Source: Alphaproteobacteria bacterium (GTDB lineage Bacteria > Pseudomonadota > Alphaproteobacteria > Rhizobiales > CAJQND01). Taken from it: 64,000 bases of DNA. Location of the stretch: assembly GCA_024227565.1 (NCBI GenBank), contig JAAEUE010000333.1:1-64000 (forward strand), in the 5' to 3' direction. Of the stretch, positions 24,279 through 33,317 are shown in pieces. The notes under the pieces are model-generated. The model saw only the letters and a list, made by a program, of their open reading frames with translations, was not told the DNA's origin and did not search any database. Position numbers and translations under genes: made by a program. Each line of letters begins with the position of its first letter. Position 1 is the first letter of the stretch.

Positions 24279-25121
24279 CTAAAGCGTGACAGTGCCTTCT
24301 ATAAGCAGATTGGTCCGCCCGCCTATCAGGATAGTGCCCGCTCCGGGGCGGATATGCACCCGCCCCACGCGGCCGATCTGTGTGCCTTGGGCAATGGTCA
24401 GGCTGTGCTCAAGCCGGCCTTGCCCAGCCATCCACTGGGCCAGCGCAGCATTCAGGGACCCGGTGATCGGGTCTTCCTTCATGCCGCTGGAGGGGGCCAG
24501 CATGCGCACTTCATAGTCGCAACCAGACCCTGCCGGGTGCGGGCCGATGAGCCCGATGGACTTGAACTCCGGCCACCGGACCTTGCCAGCGTCCACGCCG
24601 AGCACTGCATCGGCGCTTTCAAGCTCCAGCACCTGCCAGACCGGTCCGTTGTTCAGCTTTGCGGTTTTCACAACGCTGGCCTCGGGCAGGTCAAGCGCTG
24701 CGCAGATCGCCTGGAAGTCGGCCTTCGGCAGCGGCTCAACAGATGTGGGCGGTGCCTCGAAGGCCGGGATGTCGCCATCGGTGTGGATCGGCACAAGGCC
24801 AACCCCGCACTCCTGCATCACGACGCCTTCTTGCTTGGGCGTGCCGCCGGCATGGAGCCAGGAGAAGCAGCTTCCCAATGTGGGGTGGCCGGCAAACAGC
24901 ATCTCGCGCACGGTGGTGAAGATCCGCACCTTGTAGTCGGCGCCAGGATCGGTTGGCGGCAGCAGGAAGGTTGTTTCCGCCAGGTTTGTCCACGCGGCGA
25001 ACTCCTGCATCTGCGCATAAGACAGGCCCTCGCCGTCCAGCACCACCGCAAGCCCGTTGCCCTTGGTCGGCTCTGCGCTGAACACATCGCATTGAATGAA
25101 GCGCCGCTGGCGGCCCGTCAT
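24279..25121 (-). CDS. PhzF family isomerase/epimerase-like protein
   Basis: A 280-residue protein with two diaminopimelate-epimerase-like halves. The family catalytic Glu lies in NLAETTFLLPP near residue 49, and the GHPTLGSCF and DPITGSLNAALAQWM motifs match PhzF/YddE proteins. PhzF itself isomerises trans-2,3-dihydro-3-hydroxyanthranilate in phenazine synthesis, but no other phenazine gene is here, so a different substrate is likely. Its ATG overlaps the TGA of the caspase gene, implying coupled translation. Confidence 0.87.
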   Translation of the reverse strand: MTGRQRRFIQCDVFSAEPTKGNGLAVVLDGEGLSYAQMQEFAAWTNLAETTFLLPPTDPGADYKVRIFTTVREMLFAGHPTLGSCFSWLHAGGTPKQEGVVMQECGVGLVPIHTDGDIPAFEAPPTSVEPLPKADFQAICAALDLPEASVVKTAKLNNGPVWQVLELESADAVLGVDAGKVRWPEFKSIGLIGPHPAGSGCDYEVRMLAPSSGMKEDPITGSLNAALAQWMAGQGRLEHSLTIAQGTQIGRVGRVHIRPGAGTILIGGRTNLLIEGTVTL

Positions 25122-26629
25122 TTGGTCACGTTGAACTTGCGCACCGGGGATTCAGAGCCGTTGTGATAGACAAGCTGCACGTTCATCGCCGCCGTGGACG
25201 AGGGGATCTTCATGTGGATCTTGGCATTTTGCGGCACCGCGTGCGGGTTGCCCGGATCACATGCCGGCAACTTCCAAACCTTGTCTGGGGCCGTATCCCC
25301 CACACTGTAGCGCACCTGTTTGATGCCGCAGCGATAGCTGATCAGGTGGGTGAAATAGACCTGCAGGCCGTTGTATTCGCGAAACGCGATCCATGCGGTC
25401 CAGAGCTGCTCCAGGATCTTGCGCTGGCCTTCCGCCAGGGCCGCATTGGGATTGAACGCAATCGGGAAGACGTCCGCCTGTTCGCCCCTTTTGTCGCGCC
25501 AGGTTACATAGATCGTGGCCGGCGGATGATCGCCGGGCAGCACGAAATTGGTCTTGGGCATGCGCTTGCCGGTGCGCTGGTCCAGATGGTCGTGAAACCC
25601 GGGGTCCACGAAGGATCCATTTTCCCCAACCCTGTAACCAAACTGCGTGGCCGCTTCGGGCAGAGACACGTTGACCATCCAGCCCGCGTTGGAACGCATG
25701 AAGTTGACCAGCGGTTCAGGGGTGGACGGGGGCAGGGCGGCCAGCTTTTGCTCCTGCTTGGGCAACACGCTCTTGGCGCCGCCTTCCACCAGCGAGGTCA
25801 CGGCGCCTGCCGCGGTTCCGCCTTTGGGGGCAAGATAAAGATCACCGATAATCTGGTCGTAGTAGGCCGGCGTCTGCTCGTGGCCCACTTTGCGGGCAAG
25901 CTTGCGCACATGAACCTGGGTGCGTTTGGCAACCTGCACCATGGAGAGGTCCGGCTTGTTCAGTTCAGCCAACAATGTGCGGGTGAAAACCGAATTCTGG
26001 TGCGCGTCGTTTTCCCCCAAACGGTCCAGCGCAGCCTGGCCCGAACCGGCCGAATAGAGCACGAACATGCCTTCCGCCGGCGACATGCGCGCCAGGCCGC
26101 GGGTGCCGGCAAGAGAACGCTTGCCTTTGACGGCAAATGGATTGTCCCGGCAGGCATCAAGGATCATCACCGCCGTGGCAGCCCCCTTGTTCCGCAACCG
26201 GTCGGCAAGGCCGTTTGCCGCAAATGAAGCGTCGGCCACGATGCCCTCTTCACCAGGACCGGCTTTTGGAACGTCTACGGGCAGCAGGTAGTTGGTGCCG
26301 TTGATGGCAAAGCCGTGGCCGGCAAAAAACAGCAAGGCAACGTCGCCTGGCTCGATCTTGCGCTCAAACTCCACCAGCGCACGGCTCATCGCGCGGCGCC
26401 CCACATCCTGGGCTGACAACACGTCAAACCCAAGCTGCGTCAGGGCCTCGCCCATGGATGTCGCATCATTGCGCGCCTTCTGAAGCACCGGCACGCTTTC
26501 ATAGGTGTCATTGCCGATCACCAACGCCACCCGTTTGGCCCAGGCCTGGGGTGCGGCTGCACCAGCCCAAACCGCAACAGCCAGACAAAACGCAGCCAGA
26601 TATCGTGTAACACTCGAAGAGAAAGCCAT
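25118..26629 (-). CDS. Exported caspase-like (peptidase C14) protein
   Basis: A protein of about 503 residues. A signal peptide (AAFCLAVAVWAGAAAPQAWA) is followed by a caspase p20-like domain starting KRVALVIGNDTYE. The catalytic dyad is His105 in LLFFAGHGFAINGT and Cys160 in VMILDACRDNPF, both present. A p10-like part (FVLYSAGSGQAALD to about 280) follows. The final ~220 residues are not assigned. ATG at 26629 is chosen because it begins the signal peptide; the longer frame runs into the divergent GFA gene. Likely periplasmic. Confidence 0.87.
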   Translation of the reverse strand: MAFSSSVTRYLAAFCLAVAVWAGAAAPQAWAKRVALVIGNDTYESVPVLQKARNDATSMGEALTQLGFDVLSAQDVGRRAMSRALVEFERKIEPGDVALLFFAGHGFAINGTNYLLPVDVPKAGPGEEGIVADASFAANGLADRLRNKGAATAVMILDACRDNPFAVKGKRSLAGTRGLARMSPAEGMFVLYSAGSGQAALDRLGENDAHQNSVFTRTLLAELNKPDLSMVQVAKRTQVHVRKLARKVGHEQTPAYYDQIIGDLYLAPKGGTAAGAVTSLVEGGAKSVLPKQEQKLAALPPSTPEPLVNFMRSNAGWMVNVSLPEAATQFGYRVGENGSFVDPGFHDHLDQRTGKRMPKTNFVLPGDHPPATIYVTWRDKRGEQADVFPIAFNPNAALAEGQRKILEQLWTAWIAFREYNGLQVYFTHLISYRCGIKQVRYSVGDTAPDKVWKLPACDPGNPHAVPQNAKIHMKIPSSTAAMNVQLVYHNGSESPVRKFNVTK

Positions 26630-26814
26630 GTGGGTCGATGCTCCTGCAGTCTGGCAGCGCGGCCAGGGTGTTTGCCTCCTTGCTAAATACTGGCGGCGGG
26701 AGAGTCCGTCAATGTGGCCCGCAAGGTAGGCCAATGGAAAGATACGTTTCGAGGCTTGCGCGAATGGCCTAGAGTGTAATGACAGCAACCACATTCCTAG
26801 AGGGTTTTGAACAC

Positions 26815-27225
26815 ATGAAGATCGATGGACAATGCCATTGTGGTGAAATCGCCTATGAGGCCGAACTTGATTTGGAGAAGGTCGCGATTTGCCACTGCAC
26901 AGATTGCCAGGCCCTGTCGGCCTCAGCATTCAGAACGGTCGCGGTCGTGTCAGGAGACACCTTCCAGATCACGAAAGGCGCGCCTAAGAAATATGTGAAG
27001 CTTGGAGACAGCGGAAACCCGCGCATCCAGGCGTTCTGCCCCAATTGCGGGTCTGCCTTGTATGCATCTGATGTGAGCGACACTCCAGCAGCCTACAATC
27101 TGCGCGCCGGGACCATACGTCAGCGCGCAGACCTTGTTCCCAAGGTTGAGTATTGGCGTCAATCAGCGCTGCCCTGGCTGCCGGAGAACAAGGGCACGCG
27201 TAAGTTTGACCAAAACCCGAAATAG
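26815..27225 (+). CDS. GFA family zinc protein
   Basis: A protein of about 136 residues with GFA cysteine motifs GQCHCGEIAYEA, ICHCTDCQALS and AFCPNCGSALYA. It starts at the ATG at 26815 that heads the conserved MKIDGQCHCGE segment. It is divergent from the caspase gene across 185 bases. Its biochemical role is unknown; the cysteines should bind structural zinc. It is the second GFA gene in the window and is only distantly similar to the first. Confidence 0.85.
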   Translation: MKIDGQCHCGEIAYEAELDLEKVAICHCTDCQALSASAFRTVAVVSGDTFQITKGAPKKYVKLGDSGNPRIQAFCPNCGSALYASDVSDTPAAYNLRAGTIRQRADLVPKVEYWRQSALPWLPENKGTRKFDQNPK

Positions 27226-27360
27226 CAACAAAACGAACCCGAGAAAGGAATGCGCGCAACCGGTCACGGCACCAAACTGATTGTGATAAAGCTTGCCTTG
27301 ACTTCGAAGCCGAAGCGCCACCCTCTCTGCCCAAATGCGATCATCATGCGAGAGCCCCAA

Positions 27361-29643
27361 ATGCCCCTCTTGAAGCTTCTGACCTCCACTTTCGTTGTCC
27401 TTGCTCTGACACTCACGGGCGCCGCTGCGGAAGGCGCCAAGCGTCTCCTCAAAGAGGCATCCCCCTACTTGCGCCAGCATGCGGACAACCCGGTCAACTG
27501 GTATCCCTGGGGGCCTGAAGCGCTGGCCAAGGCGAAAACGGAAAACAAGCCGATCTATCTGTCGGTTGGCTATTCCACCTGCCACTGGTGCCATGTGATG
27601 GAACGCGAAAGCTTCATGGACAAAAAGATCGCGGCGTATCTCAACGAGCACTTCATCGCGATCAAGGTGGACCGCGAGCGCCGGCCGGATATTGATGAGA
27701 CGTTTATGCTGGTGACCGAGCTGATGGCACAGCGCGGCGGTTGGCCCAACAATGTGTTCCTGACCCCTGAGCTCACGCCATTTATGGGCGAAACCTATCT
27801 GCCGCCGGAAGTGTTCACCCAGCTCATCACCAACATAGCCAATCGCTGGAAGACCAACGGCAAAGACATGCTGGCAGAAGCAGCCCAGATCCAAGAGATC
27901 GTCAACACGGTGATGCAGGCCAGGCTTGAGAGCGCGAAGATCACTCCGGAAATCCGCAGCCAGATCTCCGCCCAGCTGGCGTCAACCATCGATCCCAAGG
28001 CTGGCGGCACGAAGGGCACGCCGAAATTTCCCAATGAGTCGCTGGTGCTCTATCTCCAGCATCAAAGCGCCCGCCACGGCGACGCAACGGCAACTCAAGC
28101 GGTATCGGCAACCCTGGACGCAATCGTGCGCGGCGGCATCCATGATCACCTGGGCGGCGGCTTTCACCGTTACGCTCTGGATGAAAACTGGCGCGTGCCG
28201 CATTTTGAAAAGATGCTCTACAACCAGGCGCTCATCACCCGCGCCCTGGTCCACTCCTTCGCTTCAACCGGCAATCTGGCGCATGGCGAGGCGGCGCGTT
28301 CGGCTCTGGAGTTTGTGCTGCGCGAGATGACCACCAAGGACGGTGCCTTCATGTCAGCCTTCGATGCGGACAGCGTCAACGCCTCGGGCAAGAAGAAGGA
28401 GGGCGCATTCTACACCTGGCCCCACGGCGAGTTGCAGGAACACTTGAACGCCGGCGAGCTGCGCCTGCTTGAGATCGCATTCGGGGTCCGGTTTGAAGGC
28501 AACTTCGAGGCAGAAAACGTGCTCTACCTGAGCGGCGACAGGCAAGCCCAGCTGAAGGCCTTGGGAGTTACGGAAGCAGAATTTGAAACCACCTTGAAAT
28601 CGATCCGCCACAAGTTGATGGCGCTTCGGGTCAAGCGCAAGGCGCCCTACCGCGACGAAAAGGTGCTCACGGGTTGGAACGCGCTGATGATGCGCACCAT
28701 GGCTGAAGCCGGCCGCATCTTCAACGATCCACGCTACGTGGAGGCCGCCGCCGCAAATGCTGAGTTCCTCTGGAAAAACATGCGCGGCGAAGGCGGAGAG
28801 CTCCTGCGTTACCGGTTTGAAGGAAAGTCAGAGCTGAGCGCCACCCAACAGGATTACGCCTTCCTCGGCAATGCCTTTGTCTCGCTCTATGACGCCGGTG
28901 CCGGCGATCATTGGTTGACCGCGGCCGAAGAGATTTCCAAAGGTATGGACACCCTGTTCTTCGACGAGCAGGCCGGCGACTATTATTTTACAACCGACGA
29001 GGTTGAATTCACCCGGCCCAAGGTCAAAACCGATGTCACGTTGCCCTCGGGCAATGCGGCGGCCCTGGAGCTGTTTGCCAGATTGGCCCGGCGTTCCCTG
29101 AAGCCTGAATATGGACAGCGGGCGGACTTGCTCTCTGCCAATATCTCGGGCCTCACCGTGCGGATGCCGGCCTCCACGCCTTATTCCCTCTATGCCGCCG
29201 ACGTCATGCGAAACGGTGAGGGTGGGCCCCTGCAATATCTCGGCAAAGGCAGGGTGAAGGCGGCAGTGGTGCGCCAAGCCGAAGGCAAACTAAGCGTACG
29301 CCTGGACATCGCAAAGGGTTGGCACGTGAATGCGCACGAAGTGAAGAACGATGCCTTCATACCCACTTCGCTCAGTGTGGGCACACGCAACAGTTCCTTG
29401 CCGGCGAAAATCAGTTACCCGGACTACAAGATGGTCAAGCTGGGCATCGCCCAGGAAGAACTGGCCCTCTATGAAGGCCAGGTCCAAATTGACATCGGCC
29501 TGAAGGCCGACGGGAAGCTGCCGCAGGTTGTTACCTTGGAGGCCCAAGCCTGCAATGACGAAATCTGCCTTCTGCCGGAAACGGTCACGCTCAACATTCC
29601 ACCGGCTAAGGCAAGTGCATTAAAGCCGGCCAAGTGTATGTAG
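27361..29643 (+). CDS. Exported DUF255 (YyaL/spermatogenesis-associated 20-like) thioredoxin protein with DsbD-alpha-like tail
   Basis: A protein of about 760 residues. A signal peptide (LLTSTFVVLALTLTGAAA) leads into the DUF255 thioredoxin-like domain with Cys74-His-Trp-Cys77 in VGYSTCHWCHVMERESF. An alpha/alpha-barrel glycosidase-like region follows (about 170-600, for example GGIHDHLGGGFHRY). The last ~130 residues resemble the N-terminal alpha domain of DsbD, with WHVNAHE and a CNDEIC cysteine pair near 730-735. Periplasmic disulfide exchange is plausible. ATG at 27361 fits the signal peptide; a GTG/ATG frame begins at 27250 but adds a non-signal stretch. Confidence 0.83.
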   Translation: MPLLKLLTSTFVVLALTLTGAAAEGAKRLLKEASPYLRQHADNPVNWYPWGPEALAKAKTENKPIYLSVGYSTCHWCHVMERESFMDKKIAAYLNEHFIAIKVDRERRPDIDETFMLVTELMAQRGGWPNNVFLTPELTPFMGETYLPPEVFTQLITNIANRWKTNGKDMLAEAAQIQEIVNTVMQARLESAKITPEIRSQISAQLASTIDPKAGGTKGTPKFPNESLVLYLQHQSARHGDATATQAVSATLDAIVRGGIHDHLGGGFHRYALDENWRVPHFEKMLYNQALITRALVHSFASTGNLAHGEAARSALEFVLREMTTKDGAFMSAFDADSVNASGKKKEGAFYTWPHGELQEHLNAGELRLLEIAFGVRFEGNFEAENVLYLSGDRQAQLKALGVTEAEFETTLKSIRHKLMALRVKRKAPYRDEKVLTGWNALMMRTMAEAGRIFNDPRYVEAAAANAEFLWKNMRGEGGELLRYRFEGKSELSATQQDYAFLGNAFVSLYDAGAGDHWLTAAEEISKGMDTLFFDEQAGDYYFTTDEVEFTRPKVKTDVTLPSGNAAALELFARLARRSLKPEYGQRADLLSANISGLTVRMPASTPYSLYAADVMRNGEGGPLQYLGKGRVKAAVVRQAEGKLSVRLDIAKGWHVNAHEVKNDAFIPTSLSVGTRNSSLPAKISYPDYKMVKLGIAQEELALYEGQVQIDIGLKADGKLPQVVTLEAQACNDEICLLPETVTLNIPPAKASALKPAKCM

Positions 29644-29653
29644 GCAAATCGGG

Positions 29654-30541
29654 TCAACCGTCCTGCAGGAACGGCAAGAGTTGTCTCAAAACCGCGTCAG
29701 GGTCTTCCTCGGCGAGATAATGGCCGGTCGGAACGGCATTTCCGGTTGGAGGTGAGGTGCAATACGGCGCCCACACATCCAGCGGGTCATACCATTGCTC
29801 GATCTTGCCCTTGGCGCCCCATAGAACCAGCACAGGGCAGGCGATCTTCTCCCCGTCCGCACGGCTCAGCCGGTCATGCTCCAGATCGATGGTGGCCGCG
29901 GCGCGGTAGTCTTCGCACATCCCGGTGATCATCTCTGGCGTGCGCACGGCTGCCAGGTAGTCATCAAGGGCGTCCGGGTGGAAAAAGTCATCGCCTTTGG
30001 GCTCGCGTGACGTGTGCGCTCGAAACCAAGCGTCCGGCGCAGCGCTGATCACATTCTCTGGGAACGGATGTGGCTGGGCCAACCAGAACCAATGATAATA
30101 GCCCATGGCGAAGGCCATATCCGCCCGCTCAAAATGTTCCAGCGTGGGGATGATGTCCAACAATGCCGCCTTGCGCACCTGTGCGGCAAAATCCAGCGCC
30201 AAGCGGTGTGCAACCCGCGCGCCGCGGTCGTGCCCGGCAACCGCGAAGCGGTTATGACCAAGCTGGGCCATGAGCGCGGCCATATCGCCGGCCATCGCAC
30301 GTTTCGAATAGGCCGCATGGCCAGGTGATGCAGGCGCTTTGAAGGAACCGCCATAGCCAGGCAGATCAGGGCACACCACGGAGAACGACTGCGCCAGGGC
30401 TGGGGCCACCCGGTGCCACATGGCATGGGTTTGCGGGTTCCCGTGCAGCAACAAAAGCGCGGGTCCCCGGCCACCAAGGCGAACCCGCAAGCGCCCATGC
30501 GGGACGTCAATATGACAAAGCTCAAAACCCTCAAAGATCAT
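29654..30541 (-). CDS. Alpha/beta hydrolase, fluoroacetate (haloacetate) dehalogenase-like
   Basis: A 295-residue alpha/beta hydrolase. All key positions known from fluoroacetate dehalogenases are present with constant spacing: nucleophile Asp105 with Arg106 and Arg109 (GHDRGAR), Asp129 (LLDIIPT), halide-site His150 and Trp151 (YYHWFW), Tyr212 (CEDYRA) and catalytic His274 (GHYLAEED). The two Arg would bind the carboxylate. The predicted reaction is hydrolysis of a 2-haloacid to glycolate and halide. No halide exporter lies beside it. It is convergent with DUF255. Confidence 0.83.
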   Translation of the reverse strand: MIFEGFELCHIDVPHGRLRVRLGGRGPALLLLHGNPQTHAMWHRVAPALAQSFSVVCPDLPGYGGSFKAPASPGHAAYSKRAMAGDMAALMAQLGHNRFAVAGHDRGARVAHRLALDFAAQVRKAALLDIIPTLEHFERADMAFAMGYYHWFWLAQPHPFPENVISAAPDAWFRAHTSREPKGDDFFHPDALDDYLAAVRTPEMITGMCEDYRAAATIDLEHDRLSRADGEKIACPVLVLWGAKGKIEQWYDPLDVWAPYCTSPPTGNAVPTGHYLAEEDPDAVLRQLLPFLQDG

Positions 30542-30645
30542 GCGGTCGTTATAACAGTTTAGGGGTTATTTGCATTTGACACGTCGCGATTTGGCGGTAG
30601 TTTTCGTCTACCGGGGCAGATGGGGACAGCGTTTGGGAGGCTGGA

Positions 30646-31191
30646 GTGGGCGTAATTTCTGAAGTCGAAGAGATGATCGACAAAAAAGGATCGGATCTCT
30701 ATGGCAGCGAAGCGGTTACACAGCGCGAACATGCGCTGCAATGTGCGGCTCTGGCCGAGGTGGAAAATGCACCGGCATCGCTGATCGCGGCGGCGTTGCT
30801 GCACGACATCGGGCATTTGTTGGAGAAAGATTTTGAGGCCGGGATGCGCAACGGCGAGGACCGGTTCCACGAAAACTTGGGTGAGATCTATCTGAAGTCA
30901 CATTTTGGGCCCGAGGTCACCGAGCCGGTGCGCATGCATGTGGATGCAAAGCGGTATCTGTGTGCCACGGATCCCGAGTATTTTTCCAAACTCTCGCCCG
31001 CATCAGTCCACACCTTGCGCCTGCAGGGCGGTCCGATGAACGAGGAAGAAGCCGAAGCGTTTATCGCCCAGCCTTATGCCAAGGATGCGGTGCGGCTGCG
31101 GATTTGGGATGATTGCGGCAAGGATCCGCAGATGAAGACCGAACCGGTTGACTACTATCTCTCCTACGTCAACCAGTGTGTCCAGTCTTGA
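30646..31191 (+). CDS. PhnZ-like HD-domain mixed-valent diiron oxygenase
   Basis: A 181-residue HD-domain protein. The residues of PhnZ from the phosphonate pathway recur at near-constant offset: Tyr19, Glu22, His29, His53-Asp54 (LLHDIGH), His57, His75, His98, Lys102 (MHVDAKRYLCA) and Asp155. PhnZ cleaves the C-P bond of 1-hydroxy-2-aminoethylphosphonate; close relatives act on the trimethylated form. The hydroxylase PhnY/TmpA that supplies the substrate is not beside it. GTG start with GGGAGG five bases upstream. Confidence 0.8.
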   Translation: MGVISEVEEMIDKKGSDLYGSEAVTQREHALQCAALAEVENAPASLIAAALLHDIGHLLEKDFEAGMRNGEDRFHENLGEIYLKSHFGPEVTEPVRMHVDAKRYLCATDPEYFSKLSPASVHTLRLQGGPMNEEEAEAFIAQPYAKDAVRLRIWDDCGKDPQMKTEPVDYYLSYVNQCVQS

Positions 31192-32070
31192 TCAGCTCTT
31201 GAGCAGGGCGTTCAAAGCCTCGCGAAACTCCGGTTCGATGTCGGGACGGTCCAGGCCATAGGCCACATTGGCCATGAGGAAGCCGACCTTGTTTCCGCAA
31301 TCAAATGTGGTGCCGTCAAATTTGACCCCGTAGAACGACTGGTGCGCCATCAGGCGGATCATGGCATCGGTAATTTGGATCTCGCCGCCGGCGCCGGGCT
31401 TTTGAGCTTCGATTTCAGCGAACACCTCGGGCTGCAGAATATAGCGCCCGGAAATGATGTAGTTTGAAGGCGCCTCGTTCTGGGCGGGTTTTTCAACCAT
31501 CTCATTTATCGAGAACGCGGTGTCCGACAAGGTTTCGCCCACTCCCACAATGCCATAGTTGGAAACCTGGTCATGCGGCACTTCTTCAACCGCAATGATG
31601 TTGCCGCCGCGCTCTTCATATGTGGCGGTCATTTGAGAGAGACAGCCGGGTGCTCCCTTCATCAGCATGTCCGGAAGCACCAGGGCGAACGGTTCATCAC
31701 CCACCAGCTTGCGGGCACACCAGACCGCATGGCCAAGCCCAAGAGGCTCCTGCTGGCGCGTGAAGCTGGCCTGGCCGGCTTGCGGAAGGTCGCTGGCGAG
31801 GATCTCCAATTGTTCGTTCTTGCCGCGGGCAGCCAACGTTTCCTCAAGCTCAAACTGCTTGTCGAAATGATCCTCGATCACGCCCTTGTTGCGGCCGGTC
31901 ACGAAGACGAAATGTTCAACTCCGGCCTCGCGGGCCTCATCGACGGCAACCTGGATCACCGGTCGGTCGACAATGGTCAGCATCTCTTTGGGCATGGCTT
32001 TGGTGGCCGGCAGAAACCTGGTTCCCAGGCCTGCAACGGGAAACACAGCGGTCTTAATCGGTCGGGGCAT
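31192..32070 (-). CDS. galU: UTP-glucose-1-phosphate uridylyltransferase
   Basis: A 292-residue nucleotidyltransferase starting PIKTAVFPVAGLGTRFLPATKAMPKEML, the GalU UTP-binding signature. VFVTGRNKGVIEDHFD and VEKPAQNEAPSNYIISGRYIL also match bacterial GalU. It makes UDP-glucose, the precursor for UDP-galactose (galE next door) and UDP-glucuronate, hence for the polysaccharide cluster further right. It is divergent from galE across 165 bases. Confidence 0.95.
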   Translation of the reverse strand: MPRPIKTAVFPVAGLGTRFLPATKAMPKEMLTIVDRPVIQVAVDEAREAGVEHFVFVTGRNKGVIEDHFDKQFELEETLAARGKNEQLEILASDLPQAGQASFTRQQEPLGLGHAVWCARKLVGDEPFALVLPDMLMKGAPGCLSQMTATYEERGGNIIAVEEVPHDQVSNYGIVGVGETLSDTAFSINEMVEKPAQNEAPSNYIISGRYILQPEVFAEIEAQKPGAGGEIQITDAMIRLMAHQSFYGVKFDGTTFDCGNKVGFLMANVAYGLDRPDIEPEFREALNALLKS

Positions 32071-32235
32071 GGGCTAATCCTCGGCGGCGGGTCAATGTTT
32101 GGTCATGCTGATCTGAGACACTCGGTTAACCAAATGTAAACAGACCGCTCCTAAGACAAATTGATCGGAAATGTTTTTACGCGCGAGGGGGTTAAGGGCA
32201 CGTAATCTCTCGCCAAAAAAGGACGATTTAGAGAC

Positions 32236-33231
32236 ATGAGCGTATTGGTAACTGGGGGCGCTGGATACATAGGCAGCCACATGGTGCTCGCGCTCATGGA
32301 CGCCGGCCAGGATGTCTGTGTGATCGATAACCTGACCACCGGCTACCGCTGGGCCATCCCTCAGGAGGTCACGTTCATCGAGGCAGATGTAGGCGATGAG
32401 GCCGCGGTTTCTGCCGCTATCGAGCAGCATGGCGTGGATGCGGTTGTGCACTTTGCCGGCTCAATTGTGGTGCCGGAATCAGTGTCCGATCCATTGGGCT
32501 ACTATCACAACAACACGGTGAACTCGCGCAGCCTGATCGAAACCTGCGTGAAGACCGGTGTGAAGAACATGATCTTTTCCTCCACCGCCGCCGTCTATGG
32601 CACGCCGGAAGTCAGCCCGGTGACTGAAGCCACGCCGACAGAGCCAATCTCACCTTATGGTGCCTCCAAGTTGATGACGGAATGGATGTTGCGGGACACC
32701 GCTTTTGCCCATGATTTCAACTATGTAGCCTTACGCTACTTCAACGTTGCCGGCGCCGATCCAAAAGGCCGCTCGGGCCAGTCAAACCCCGCCGCCACTC
32801 ATTTGCTGAAGGCCCTGATGCGCACAGCTCTGGGCATCAGTGACCATATGAAGATTTTCGGCCGCGATTACGACACGCGCGACGGCACCTGCATCCGCGA
32901 CTATATCCATGTGTCCGATCTCATCGGCGCCCATCTGGCGGCTTTGAAATACCTTCGCGGCGGCGGCGAAAGCGGCATCTTCAACTGCGGCTATGGCCAT
33001 GGCTGCACGGTGCTTGAAGCCATCGATGCGGTTGAGCGGGTGCTGCAGCAGAAAATCAATGTGGTGGATGCCGATCGCCGGGCCGGAGATCCGCCCGAGC
33101 TGGTGTCTGTGGCCGACAAGGCAAGAAAAGTTCTCGGCTGGACGCCGCAATACGACAATTTGGATGTGATCGTTCAGACCGCCTATGCTTGGGAGCAAGC
33201 TTTGACCGCCCGCATTGATGCGGCGGAGTAA
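32236..33231 (+). CDS. galE: UDP-glucose 4-epimerase
   Basis: A 331-residue extended SDR epimerase. The NAD site is VTGGAGYIGSHMV, the SSTAAVYG stretch carries the catalytic Ser/Thr, and YGASKLMTE carries Tyr and Lys. The C-terminal region (GTCIRDYIHVSDL, RRAGDPPELV) is typical of GalE. It interconverts UDP-glucose and UDP-galactose. AAAGGA precedes the ATG. A lytic transglycosylase gene follows 86 bases later on the same strand. Confidence 0.92.
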   Translation: MSVLVTGGAGYIGSHMVLALMDAGQDVCVIDNLTTGYRWAIPQEVTFIEADVGDEAAVSAAIEQHGVDAVVHFAGSIVVPESVSDPLGYYHNNTVNSRSLIETCVKTGVKNMIFSSTAAVYGTPEVSPVTEATPTEPISPYGASKLMTEWMLRDTAFAHDFNYVALRYFNVAGADPKGRSGQSNPAATHLLKALMRTALGISDHMKIFGRDYDTRDGTCIRDYIHVSDLIGAHLAALKYLRGGGESGIFNCGYGHGCTVLEAIDAVERVLQQKINVVDADRRAGDPPELVSVADKARKVLGWTPQYDNLDVIVQTAYAWEQALTARIDAAE

Positions 33232-33317
33232 GATTTTCTCATTTTTCTTGGGACTGAATCGGCATAGTTCTGGTACATGCCCAAAAATCTTCTCATTATC
33301 ACTCTAGCGAGACGTTC

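Noticed and set aside
23332..25121. Phenazine or pantothenate pathway assignment for PhzF and the ketopantoate reductase homologue
   Set aside because: No other gene of either pathway is nearby; both families are broad.
25163..26227. 354-codon plus-strand frame
   Set aside because: Antisense to the caspase-like gene with intact His-Cys dyad.
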